Assembly (NCBI RefSeq): GCF_017813235.1
Contig: NZ_JAGISH010000009.1
Coordinates: 124,001-188,000 of the forward strand
DNA length: 64,000 bases
DNA from: Sagittula salina
GTDB lineage: Bacteria; Pseudomonadota; Alphaproteobacteria; Rhodobacterales; Rhodobacteraceae
Direction: 5' to 3'
Shown here: positions 7,880-15,494 of the stretch, piece after piece
Layout: each line of letters starts with the position of its first letter
Position numbering within the stretch: the stretch's first letter is position 1
Notes under the pieces: generated by a model
Database searches by the model: none
Seen by the model: only the letters and a program-made list of their open reading frames with translations
Told to the model about the DNA's origin: nothing
Translations under genes and position numbers: made by a program

Positions 7880-8183
7880 CCCACGGAATTGCGCCCGGCG
7901 CGCCGATCAGAGAAAAATTTGGCAGAAATTTTAGCCATGGCTGGAAGCAGGCTGACGCTTGGCCTATCCGGGTAGACCGATAGGTGGCCGGACATACTTT
8001 CTGAAATTACTTTCAAACTTACCGACTTACCGACCAAACATTCAGACCAACAAACCTACTTACTTGCCTACATACCGTCTGACCAAACTGACCGGCCCTC
8101 AAAAAAAGTTGGCAAGTTTGTTTCCGAGATTTCGAGCTTGGACCCAACTCCCTCCTGCATTCGACAGCCACAGGAGAGAAACG
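7880..8183. other. Divergent intergenic region with short repeats (putative origin/operator)
   Basis: About 300 bases without a gene lie between the divergent primase-like and KfrA-like genes. Positions 8017-8100 are full of short related repeats: ACTTACCG twice in tandem (8017-8024, 8025-8032), then GACCAAAC-like, CTACTTACTTGCCTACATACC and CTGACCAAACTGACC runs. An AAAAAAA tract lies near 8101. Placement between a replication gene and a DNA-binding protein suggests an iteron-type origin or the KfrA-like operator; neither is proven. Confidence 0.45.
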
Positions 8184-8825
8184 ATGCGCAAACCCATTCA
8201 TACCGACGATGAAATCATCCAGATCGGAGAAGCCCTCAGGGCAAAACTTAGCCGGGACATCACGGCCACCGACATCCACAAGGCACTCGGCGGGAAGGGA
8301 AAGTTCTCCCGGGTCCGCGATCTGTGGAACGCCCACGAGGAAGCCCGGGAAGAGGAGCAGGAGGCCGACCTGCCTCTCCCAGAGGAGTGCCATGACCGGA
8401 TCTCGGAGGCAGTCGTCTCTCTGCAGCGGTCGATGGAGGCTCTCGTGCGGGGCGTGGTCGTCCGCATGACCGAACAGAGCGTGCGGCAGTCGGCGATCCG
8501 GGATCGCGACTTCGCCCTGCTTGAGGCGGAGCACTCCAAACAGGTCCAGTCCCTGGAAGCTGAGGTCGCCTACCTGACTGAATGCCTCGATGAGCTCGAA
8601 GTCCAAGCCGAGGGCGAATGTGAGGCCACGGTCACCGAGAGCGCGGACCTCGGACCCGAACGCGCTTCACCTCAAGAACCGGCTCCGGCCGCGGCGGCCC
8701 TTGCGGCGGCTCGTAAGTCTCCAAATCGACCTCTGAAGAAAACTCCCCCGAGTCCTCGGAAGCCGGCTCGTCAGTCTCCTGCAAAGCCCAAGAAATCGCC
8801 TGGGCAAGCGGCGACCCCGTCTTGA
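8184..8825 (+). CDS. KfrA-like DNA-binding protein
   Basis: The 213-residue product has an N-terminal KfrA/plasmid-replication-region DNA-binding domain (EIIQIGEALRAKL then TATDIHKALGGKGKFSRVR). A coiled coil follows (~100-155, e.g. LEAEHSKQVQSLEAEVAYL), and the tail is rich in proline, lysine and alanine. KfrA proteins bind their own promoter region and act in plasmid maintenance or partition. ATG 8184 is supported by CAGGAGAG eight bases upstream and by the start of the domain; the frame extends further upstream without meaning. The last 194 bases overlap the convergent relaxase gene. Confidence 0.78.
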   Translation: MRKPIHTDDEIIQIGEALRAKLSRDITATDIHKALGGKGKFSRVRDLWNAHEEAREEEQEADLPLPEECHDRISEAVVSLQRSMEALVRGVVVRMTEQSVRQSAIRDRDFALLEAEHSKQVQSLEAEVAYLTECLDELEVQAEGECEATVTESADLGPERASPQEPAPAAAALAAARKSPNRPLKKTPPSPRKPARQSPAKPKKSPGQAATPS

Positions 8826-9846
8826 GGCTTTCGAACTGGCTCGCCTGCGATATGGCAGCCTCCGCTTCCTGCGCGGATTGAACATTCTGAAGCCGGTGCC
8901 GTTCAGCATCGGCTTCTTTCTTGCGGGCGGCCTCGCGATCCCGCGCGATCGCTTCGGCCGCCTCCCGGGACTTCTCACGCTCCAGCGCCCGCAGCACCAA
9001 CCAAGACTGCCATGTCGCCTCGTTATGAGCCTGGATCGCCCTGCGCCGCCGCCCCGCCCGGCTGGTGTCCTCGCCCTCCTCGCGCAACCGCCGTGACCGG
9101 GCGGCGCGGCGGGCCCCGAGATGGTCCTGGGAAATCAAGCCCTCCGGCGCGTCGCCTTCCGCTGCCATGGTCTTGTAGGACCGCAGATCGATCCGTGCGT
9201 TCGAACCGATGCGCTGCAAGGCGGCATTGGTCCTCCTCTCCCACTCCTGCCGGACCCGCAGGATCTCCTGGGGCCCGGTCTTGCGATCATCCAGAGATCT
9301 CGTCTTGGCCCCGAAGGCGCCGCTACTGGGGCAAACCTTCCGGGTCGTCATCAGAATGTGCGCGTGGAAGTTCCGGTTTGTCCGGGCGGGGTCAAAGAGC
9401 GCCTCGAGGTAGTCCTCCTGCACCAGCTCGAGCTTCCCCGCCTGATGCAGGCGTTCCTCGGCCCCAGCGAGGAACCTCGGCGCATGGATGTCAGCCTGGA
9501 TGGCGACGCCATATTCATCCCGAAGCCAGAGGCTAAATCCACGAACCAGCCTCACCTGCTCGGCCAGCGGTAGCTCGGCCGGCAGGCTGGGGCGCAGTTC
9601 CCGGACCACGCGCGCGTTGCCGCGGGCCTCGGCCCTCTCCGCGCCATTCCAGAGCGCGGCGGCGTCCCCGTCCCAGTTGATGAGTTCGTGAGACAACAGA
9701 CCGCCCAACTTGCCAGCCCGAAACCGCCGTCCGGTGCGCTCGTCCCGCCAGGATGTTCGGGCGCAATAGGCTGAGGATTTGACGGCGCTCCGGCCGTCGG
9801 CACGGGAGTGGATCACGACTTCAAGTCGGCTTGCAGGATGTATCAT
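8632..9846 (-). CDS. mobA: MobA/MobL-family (MobQ) relaxase
   Basis: A 404-residue conjugative relaxase that would nick the element at its oriT and lead the strand into a recipient. It has the MobA/MobL signatures: SAVKSSAY with Tyr27 as the likely nucleophile, a DIHAP strand, and the metal-binding NFHAHILMTTR (H161, H163). Between DIHAP and NFHAHI lie about 36 residues where the family usually has around 10, so this protein carries an insertion. The C-terminal ~190 residues are charged coiled coil with no primase or helicase domain. ATG 9846 (MIHPASRLEVVIHS) is chosen because it begins the conserved domain; the frame is open to 9912 but would cover the oriT-like hairpin. It is divergent from the small mobilisation gene at 10040. 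Confidence 0.88.
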   Translation of the reverse strand: MIHPASRLEVVIHSRADGRSAVKSSAYCARTSWRDERTGRRFRAGKLGGLLSHELINWDGDAAALWNGAERAEARGNARVVRELRPSLPAELPLAEQVRLVRGFSLWLRDEYGVAIQADIHAPRFLAGAEERLHQAGKLELVQEDYLEALFDPARTNRNFHAHILMTTRKVCPSSGAFGAKTRSLDDRKTGPQEILRVRQEWERRTNAALQRIGSNARIDLRSYKTMAAEGDAPEGLISQDHLGARRAARSRRLREEGEDTSRAGRRRRAIQAHNEATWQSWLVLRALEREKSREAAEAIARDREAARKKEADAERHRLQNVQSAQEAEAAISQASQFESLKTGSPLAQAISWALQETDEPASEDSGEFSSEVDLETYEPPQGPPRPEPVLEVKRVRVRGPRSR

Positions 9847-9908
9847 GCCCCGGATGTCGGGCCCGAAGCCGAAATCCGCTCCTTCAGCCCCGCCGGCGAG
9901 GCGCGCAG

Positions 9909-9938
9909 GCAAACTTCAGTTTGCGTAACTGCGCGCTT
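9909..9938 (+). other. oriT: Putative oriT (MobQ type): hairpin plus nic-like core
   Basis: The inverted repeat GCAAAC-TTCA-GTTTGC (9909-9924) is followed directly by GTAACTGCGCGCTT (9925-9938). MobQ origins of the RSF1010/R1162 kind have a hairpin followed by GTAAGTGCGCCCT with the nick inside it; 11 of the 13 core bases agree here. It lies in the ~190-base gap between the relaxase gene and the divergent small mobilisation gene, exactly where such origins sit. Confidence 0.65.
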
Positions 9939-10039
9939 GCCTTCGGCAGACGGGGCCGAAGGGCGGCGATCACATTGTGGGAGCGGATCCCGCTGGAGGG
10001 ACACATCTCCTTCTCGAAAAGAGCTAAGGGATGCCTCCG

Positions 10040-10339
10040 ATGAACGATCTCGATACCCGAATTCAAGAGGCGCAAGCCCGATTGAATGACCTGAAAGCAA
10101 TCGCTCGCAAACAGGCGCGCCAGGATGAAACACGCCGCAAGATTATCTACGGCGCAGCGGCCCTGGGAATTGTCTCGCAATGGCGCAAGACTGAAGGCAA
10201 ATCCGACGACCAACAGGCTGAGGACTCCGGCCGAGCCGATCGCATGATGGCGGCCTTGCACCAGCACGTCACCCGACAGAGTGATAGGAAATTCCTCGGA
10301 TTGCCTGACATTGCATCGAGTCCAAAGAGCACTGAATGA
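10040..10339 (+). CDS. Small mobilisation accessory protein (TraD/MobC-like)
   Basis: A 99-residue, charged, helical protein. Its core QARQDETRRKIIYGAAALG matches the short motif (D-TRRKI-GA) shared by small accessory proteins encoded beside MobQ relaxases. It is transcribed divergently from the relaxase gene with the oriT-like site between. Such proteins usually help the relaxase at oriT. An in-frame ATG at 10031 is an alternative start. The 166 bases that follow, up to 10505, hold nothing recognisable. Confidence 0.62.
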   Translation: MNDLDTRIQEAQARLNDLKAIARKQARQDETRRKIIYGAAALGIVSQWRKTEGKSDDQQAEDSGRADRMMAALHQHVTRQSDRKFLGLPDIASSPKSTE

Positions 10340-10505
10340 AGGCGGTGCTGGAGCGAATATTTCGGCCGCTGGCCCGGTATCTTTGGAAAGAATAAACCCG
10401 TTTATCCACCAAAGAAAGCAGTGGCATAAGCTCTCAGCCGTTTTGTCCTGAAAGTCGGTCATGCGGACAAAGCTGCCCTAACTGCGACGAACCAAGGCGA
10501 TCCAC

Positions 10506-11393
10506 TTAGGCGCCTTGGCTCGTCATGCCGAGCAGCCAGTCCCGAACGTGCAATGAGGCATCAGACGCGCCTTGTCGCGGCGTCAGGAGATAGAAGTCCA
10601 GTCCACCTTCGAGAGCGCTATCGAGCGGTTGCACAAGGTGCCCGGCCTTCAGGTCCCGCTGAACGAGGAAACGGCTTGCCAGCGCAATACCCTGCCCAGC
10701 CAGGGCCGCGTCGATAGTCAGTGTTGTCTGGTTGAAACGAAGTCCGCGCGACAGTTCAACCTCACCGCCAAAGGCCGCTTCGATGAACTTCGGCCAGAGA
10801 TCGTGCGAGTCGTGCAGAAGCGTCACGCGCGACAAAGCCGCCGCATCGAGTGGGAGGTCCTGACGGGCGATCAGGTTGGGCGAGCAGACCGCGATGATCT
10901 CCTGCGGGAACAGTAGATCTGCGCGCAGGCTCGCCCCGAATGGCGGCTGTCCCTGCCGCACTGCGAGGTCGATCCCGTCGGCATGGAAGCTCGAGACGCG
11001 CTCGGTAGCAGTAATGCGCAGGTCGATCCCGGGATGGGCTTCGGTGAACTCCGCGAGCCGTGGGATGAGCCACTTGGACGCGAAGGTGGGTGTCACGCTG
11101 ATCGTCACTCGCGATGGTGCCGACCTGAGTGCCACGGTTGCCTCCGAGAGCTGTGAAAAAGCCCGCGCAACCGCCGCATGGTATGCGCGCCCCTCCTCGG
11201 TGAACGCCAGACCGCGCGACACCCTCAAGAACAGGCGAAGGCTGAGATGCTCCTCAAGTCCGCGGACCTGCTGGGCCACCGCCCCTTGAGTTACGCCCAG
11301 GTCTTCCGCCGCCGCGCGGAAAGTCAGATGTCTGCCCGCCGCTGCGAATGCTCGGAGGCCGTTCAGGGGTGGCAAGTCGATTTCGTCTGGCAC
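10506..11393 (-). CDS. LysR-family transcriptional regulator (GcvA-like)
   Basis: A 295-residue regulator with an N-terminal winged helix-turn-helix (LNGLRAFAAAGRHLTFRAAAEDLGVTQ is spread over residues ~9-35) and a substrate-binding domain from ~90 (VTISVTPTFASKWLIPRL). GTG at 11393 gives VPDEIDLPPLNGLRAF, which fits GcvA-type starts; the open frame beyond it to 11504 has no family similarity and would run into the divergent SDR gene's leader. It probably controls the divergent SDR/membrane-protein pair, through the inverted repeats at 11422-11473. The effector is unknown. Confidence 0.88.
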   Translation of the reverse strand: MPDEIDLPPLNGLRAFAAAGRHLTFRAAAEDLGVTQGAVAQQVRGLEEHLSLRLFLRVSRGLAFTEEGRAYHAAVARAFSQLSEATVALRSAPSRVTISVTPTFASKWLIPRLAEFTEAHPGIDLRITATERVSSFHADGIDLAVRQGQPPFGASLRADLLFPQEIIAVCSPNLIARQDLPLDAAALSRVTLLHDSHDLWPKFIEAAFGGEVELSRGLRFNQTTLTIDAALAGQGIALASRFLVQRDLKAGHLVQPLDSALEGGLDFYLLTPRQGASDASLHVRDWLLGMTSQGA

Positions 11394-11421
11394 GATAGAT
11401 TTCCTACACTCACGTAACAGG

Positions 11422-11473
11422 CCAGCTGGCTGGTCAGATAATCCTAAGCCCCTTATCTGCTGGATAACAGATG
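11422..11473. promoter_or_regulatory. Palindromes between divergent LysR and SDR genes
   Basis: GCCAGCTGGC (11422-11431) is a perfect palindrome and ATCTG-N8-CAGAT (11456-11473) an inverted repeat. Both lie in the shared promoter region of the LysR gene (minus) and the SDR gene (plus), so they are candidates for the LysR binding sites. Confidence 0.4.
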
Positions 11474-11510
11474 CAGCGGGCACTCTTTGGTAAGTAAGGA
11501 GCACAGGATC

Positions 11511-12215
11511 ATGACGACAGAAAAAGTGGCATTGGTCACGGCAGGTGGCAGCGGAATGGGCGCCGGTGCCGCGAAACGCCTGGCCTACGAAGGCTTCAAG
11601 GTCGGTGTCCTATCTTCCTCCGGCAAGGGAGAGGCGCTCGCCGAAGATCTCGGCGGCTTCGGCGTCACTGGATCGAACCAGTCGGTCGAGGATCTCACAC
11701 GCCTCGTTGACGGCGCGGTTGACCGGTGGGGCCGAATTGATGTCCTGGTGAACTCCGCCGGGCATGGGCCCAAGGGAGATATCATCGCGATCACCGACGA
11801 GGAATGGCATGCGGGACTCGATGTTTACCTTCTGAACGTGATCCGTCCCACCCGCCTCGTTACACCGATCATGGCGGCGCAGGGAGACGGCGCCATCATC
11901 AACATTTCGACCTTCGCAGCCTTCGAGCCCGACCCGCTCTTTCCAACTTCGGGCATCTTCCGCGCCGGCCTCGCCAGTTTCGCCAAGCTATACGCTGATA
12001 AGTATGCCGCGCAGAATATCCGCATGAACAATGTTCTGCCGGGCTTCATCGACAGCCTGCCGGAGACCGAGGACCGCCGCACGCGCATCCCGATGGGCCG
12101 CTACGGCAAGGAAGAAGAGGTCTCCTCACTCATCGGCTGGCTCGCTTCGGAAGGTGGCAGCTACGTCACCGGGCAGAACTGGCGGATCGACGGAGGACTT
12201 ACTCGTGGCGTCTGA
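11511..12215 (+). CDS. SDR-family protein with altered catalytic motif
   Basis: A 234-residue short-chain dehydrogenase/reductase fold. The nucleotide-binding GGSGMGAGAAKRL near residue 12 is intact, as are NSAG-like LVNSAG, NISTF and the C-terminal YVTGQNWRIDGGLTRG. At the active site the usual YxxxK is replaced by S147-G-I-F-R151, so the standard proton-transfer pair is missing. Related sequences with FRAGL at this place exist among proteobacterial SDRs as I recall, but their activity is not known to me. ATG 11511 follows AAGGAG. The stop overlaps the next gene by 11 bases. Confidence 0.85.
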   Translation: MTTEKVALVTAGGSGMGAGAAKRLAYEGFKVGVLSSSGKGEALAEDLGGFGVTGSNQSVEDLTRLVDGAVDRWGRIDVLVNSAGHGPKGDIIAITDEEWHAGLDVYLLNVIRPTRLVTPIMAAQGDGAIINISTFAAFEPDPLFPTSGIFRAGLASFAKLYADKYAAQNIRMNNVLPGFIDSLPETEDRRTRIPMGRYGKEEEVSSLIGWLASEGGSYVTGQNWRIDGGLTRGV

Positions 12216-12453
12216 GGCAACCACCATCAGTGGGCACAGCCAGACGGCGTTTATCGTGAAGTGGGTGGCCTCGATCATCCAGATCCTTGGCTACGCCGGA
12301 ACCGGTTTCGGCTGGACGCCTTGGAACCTCTACCTGTTCCTCGTCGGCGTTCTGGGCTGGCTGATTGTCGGCGTGCTCTGGAACGACAAGGCGATCATGC
12401 TGATCCACCTCGTCGCTCTTGGTTCCATGCTGGCGGGGATGGCCACTCAATGA
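12205..12453 (+). CDS. Small membrane protein (DUF6552-like)
   Basis: An 82-residue protein starting at GTG 12205, with GGAGG ten bases upstream inside the SDR gene's end. Three hydrophobic segments are seen: WVASIIQILGYAGTGF, YLFLVGVLGWLIVGVLW and AIMLIHLVALGSMLAG. The WVAS-IQ-GYA / W-ND-AIMLIH pattern resembles the DUF6552 family of short Rhodobacteraceae membrane proteins; I am only moderately sure of the family number. The overlap with the SDR gene indicates coupled expression. Function unknown. Confidence 0.75.
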   Translation: MASEATTISGHSQTAFIVKWVASIIQILGYAGTGFGWTPWNLYLFLVGVLGWLIVGVLWNDKAIMLIHLVALGSMLAGMATQ

Positions 12454-12521
12454 CTCGAAGCCGACATTGGGCCTTGAGTCTTTGAAACGCTTATCTGCCC
12501 CACAGGTGCGCAGGGCAGCCC

Positions 12522-13547
12522 TCAAGGCCAGCATAGCCCATATTCCTTCGAGCGCCGCAGCTGCTTACCGACAGCCCCCTGAAGCAAGACGCGCATCTGG
12601 TCGACCACCGGGATCGGCTTCCAGATCGTCGTCGATTTCTCCCGATTGACGCCAGATTTCGTAGTCCACTGCTTTACTACGTCCCGGACCGGCTCGCGAT
12701 GGTTCCACCTCCACACGATTTCGTCGAGGTATCGCTGGAGGTGCTGTCGACCGAGGTTGTGATAGACTCCGACCAGAGCGCGTTGCACTTGGGAGATGAC
12801 GGCCTCGGCCGTATTCACGTGGGCACCAGTCTCCGGGTTGGCATACTCTTTCTGGCTGTGGATCACATACTGATGGTCGGCCATGGTCTTTCCCAGGCCC
12901 CGGTAGCTCTTGCTTCCATCAGTCATCAGGCGCGTTGTCTCGGGGGCGATCCATTCCAGGAGAACCGGCTCGAGCGTCGCCCTTTTGTCATCGGAAACGA
13001 CCCGGGCGCGCGCCTGTCCGTCGCGAGAGGCCGCCACGAAAATCATTGGCTTCCCAGTGCCCTTGCCGCGTGGATTATAGGCCCCTGAAAGCGATTTGGG
13101 TGCTCCGCCAACATATGCCTCGTCCACCTCGACGATGTCCTCCAGAGGCAGCAACTCGGCGTTCCGATCGTCCATCAGTTCTCTGATGGCGTGCCCCATC
13201 TTCCACGCGGTCTTCTGGTTCACCCCGAGCAGCCGTGCCATCACGACCGAGGAGATACCCTTGCTCGAGGTGAGCACCAAAAACATCGCGCAGATCCAGA
13301 TACGCAGGTCGAGCTTTGTGCCGTGCATCGGGGTGAGCGTCGTGACCGTGAACTGGAGACGGCAATCCCGGCATTGGTAGAGCCCTGGTCGACAGGTCCG
13401 ACCGCGCAGCGCCGAGGATTCCACCGACCCGCAATGAGGACAGTGCCTGCCGGTCGACCATATGATACACTCCAGGAAGCGCCGCGCGTGCATCTCGCTC
13501 GGCATCCGCTTCCAGATGTCAGGGATCGACTTCAGTTCGGTGATCAT
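12522..13547 (-). CDS. IS1595-family transposase
   Basis: A 341-residue transposase of the IS1595 (ISXO2-like) kind. The N-terminal zinc ribbon has CPHCGS and YQCRDC, followed by TVTTLTPMHGTKL. The catalytic region shows VEVDEAYVGG, LMTDGSKSY and GAHVNTAEAVISQVQRALVGVYHN, the DD(N)-type triad of this family. ATG 13547 (MITELKSIPDIW) is the natural start; the open frame upstream to 13757 is not conserved. It appears intact. The ends of the insertion sequence could not be fixed: only an 8-bp inverted pair (12488-12495, 13699-13706) was found. Confidence 0.88.
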   Translation of the reverse strand: MITELKSIPDIWKRMPSEMHARRFLECIIWSTGRHCPHCGSVESSALRGRTCRPGLYQCRDCRLQFTVTTLTPMHGTKLDLRIWICAMFLVLTSSKGISSVVMARLLGVNQKTAWKMGHAIRELMDDRNAELLPLEDIVEVDEAYVGGAPKSLSGAYNPRGKGTGKPMIFVAASRDGQARARVVSDDKRATLEPVLLEWIAPETTRLMTDGSKSYRGLGKTMADHQYVIHSQKEYANPETGAHVNTAEAVISQVQRALVGVYHNLGRQHLQRYLDEIVWRWNHREPVRDVVKQWTTKSGVNREKSTTIWKPIPVVDQMRVLLQGAVGKQLRRSKEYGLCWP

Positions 13548-13898
13548 CAGGGCTCTCCGCTGGTTCCGCCAACCGAGCAATATTGGCCGGGCGAGTGTTT
13601 GACGAAGAAGAAACCTGGAAAATCGCGCAAAATGCGGCGAGATGACGGAAAAGCTAAGCCAGGTCAGCGCCTTGCGCGATTTGCTGCTTTTTCTCGTGGA
13701 TAAGCGGGAGAATAAATTATCGACATTGTTTTCTGCCATGCTGTAAATAATCACCACGCCGTCTTTTGCAGCACGGCTTGTTCATTCAATCTCGAGTGCA
13801 AGTCGTGCGGTGTCCGCTTGACCCAAAGACACTGAAAATTTGAGCATGGACGATCTTCTCCACCCCCGTCAGAATAGGGGAAACTGACGAGGGCAGAG
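13548..13898. other. Intergenic: right part of IS1595 element and hsdM leader
   Basis: About 350 bases without a gene. The first part should contain the right end of the IS1595-family insertion; the last 100 bases contain the promoter and leader of the restriction-modification operon. No clear -35/-10 pair stands out. The only marked structure is the inverted repeat at 13863-13893. Confidence 0.5.
13863..13893 (+). promoter_or_regulatory. Inverted repeat over the hsdM ribosome-binding region
   Basis: CCCCCGTCAG (13863-13872) pairs with CTGACGAGGG (13884-13893) in 9 of 10 positions, with an 11-base loop. The right arm contains the GAGGG that serves as hsdM ribosome binding site, 6 bases before the ATG. 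It could be an operator or an RNA hairpin that masks translation start. Confidence 0.5.
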
Positions 13899-15494
13899 AT
13901 GATTACCGGTGAACTGAAGTCTCAGGTCGACGCGATCTGGAACGCAATGTGGACGGGCGGGCTGTCGAACCCGCAGACGGTCATGGAACAGTTGACCCTC
14001 CTGCTCTTCCTCAAGGGCCTCGACGACGCGCAGACCCTCGCGGAACGGCAGGCACGGGCACGCGGCACGGAGATCGAGCGGAACCTCTTCCCGGACGAGT
14101 TGGATGGCATCCCGGTCGTTGACGACGCCGGCAACAAGATCGCTGATGGCCGTTCCTTGGCAGATCTCCGCTGGCCTCGGTTCACGACCCTGCCGCCAGC
14201 AGAGATGCAGGAAGCGGCCGAGAACCACTTGATCCCCTTCCTGCGCCGCCTCGGCTCTGATGGCGCGCCCCTGCGCAAGCACATGGCCAGCGCCCGCTAC
14301 GAGATACCCACGGGCCGCCTCCTGGTGAAGGTCGTCGATCTCGTCTCGGACCTGCCGATGAAAAGTCGCGACACCAAGGGCGATCTCTACGAATACATGC
14401 TGTCGAAGGTGGCCGCGGCGGGCCAGAACGGCCAGTTCCGGACGCCCCGCCACATCATCGAGCTCATGGTCGCCATGACCGAGCCTCGGCGAGATGACGT
14501 GATCTGTGATCCCGCATGTGGCACGGCCGGATTCCTCGTCGGCGCGGCGGAATACCTGCGTCGCAATGATGCCGATGCCTGGACCGATCCGGACGCGCGT
14601 TTGCACGTCGAAACCGGCATGTTCCACGGCCATGACTTCGACGGCACCATGCTTCGCCTCGGTGCCATGAACATGGCCCTGCACGGGTTCGAGGACGCCT
14701 CCATCGTCTACCGCGACAGCCTCACCCAGGAGCACGGCGATGAGGCTGAGGCCTATTCCCTGATCCTCGCCAACCCGCCATTCGCCGGTTCCCTGGACGC
14801 CGAAGCGGTGGCCAAGGACCTCACCCGCATCGTCAACACCCGGAAGACCGAGCTGCTCTTCCTGGCCCTCTTCCTGCGCCTTCTGAAGCGTGGCGGTCGG
14901 GCGGCGGTGGTCGTTCCCGACGGCGTGCTCTTCGGCTCCAACAAGGCCCACAAGGAGGTGCGGCGTATGCTGGTCGAGGATCAGCAGCTTCAGGGGGTGG
15001 TCAAGCTCCCGGCCGGCGTCTTCCGTCCCTATGCCGGGGTTTCCACCGCCATCCTTCTCTTCCAGCGCACCGACTCCGGCGGCACGGATGGCGTGTGGTT
15101 CTACGACATGCATGCCGACGGCCTCAGCCTTGATGACAAGCGCAACCCGCTGGTGCCCGAGGACAAGATCGGCCCCTGGGCCGAGCTGTCCGAGGAGGAA
15201 GCGAAGCTGAACGACCTGCCCGACGCCCTGGCTCGCTGGCAGGAGCGCGAGGGGACGGAGAAGGATAATCCCCGCACGGCCCGCAGCTTCGTCGTTCCGA
15301 AGGCCGAGATCGCCGCCGCTGGCCACGACCTCAGCCTCAATCGCTACCGCGAGATTGAGCATGACGCGGTCGAGCACGAGCCGCCCGCCGAGATCCTGTC
15401 GCGCCTGCGCGAGATGGAGCGGGACATCTTCGATGGCCTCGAGGAGCTCGAGAGGATGCTCGGCGTTGGTGCCGTGAAAGAGGCCGCCGAATGA
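13899..15494 (+). CDS. hsdM: Type I restriction-modification DNA methyltransferase (M subunit)
   Basis: A 531-residue adenine-N6 methyltransferase. The N-terminal helical domain (ITGELKSQVDAIWNAMW) is the HsdM type. The catalytic domain shows SAM motif I DPACGTAGFLVG near residue 205, and the substrate motif NPPF (ANPPFAGS) near 292, preceded by the typical QFRTPRHI. It works with HsdS to methylate the host's recognition sites and with HsdR for cleavage. It is the first gene of a four-gene unit; its stop overlaps the next start as ATGA (15491-15494). All motifs look intact. Confidence 0.95.
   Translation: MITGELKSQVDAIWNAMWTGGLSNPQTVMEQLTLLLFLKGLDDAQTLAERQARARGTEIERNLFPDELDGIPVVDDAGNKIADGRSLADLRWPRFTTLPPAEMQEAAENHLIPFLRRLGSDGAPLRKHMASARYEIPTGRLLVKVVDLVSDLPMKSRDTKGDLYEYMLSKVAAAGQNGQFRTPRHIIELMVAMTEPRRDDVICDPACGTAGFLVGAAEYLRRNDADAWTDPDARLHVETGMFHGHDFDGTMLRLGAMNMALHGFEDASIVYRDSLTQEHGDEAEAYSLILANPPFAGSLDAEAVAKDLTRIVNTRKTELLFLALFLRLLKRGGRAAVVVPDGVLFGSNKAHKEVRRMLVEDQQLQGVVKLPAGVFRPYAGVSTAILLFQRTDSGGTDGVWFYDMHADGLSLDDKRNPLVPEDKIGPWAELSEEEAKLNDLPDALARWQEREGTEKDNPRTARSFVVPKAEIAAAGHDLSLNRYREIEHDAVEHEPPAEILSRLREMERDIFDGLEELERMLGVGAVKEAAE

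Noticed and set aside
12488-13706. CGCTTATC/GATAAGCG pair as the terminal inverted repeats of the IS1595 element
   Set aside because: Only eight bases match, the flanks do not extend the symmetry, and no target duplication could be recognised, so the ends stay open.
13869-15377. Long minus-strand frame opposite hsdM, and similar long frames opposite hsdR, the vWA genes and soxB
   Set aside because: They mirror strongly conserved genes on the other strand, have no ribosome binding site or family motif, and are normal by-products of GC-rich codon use.
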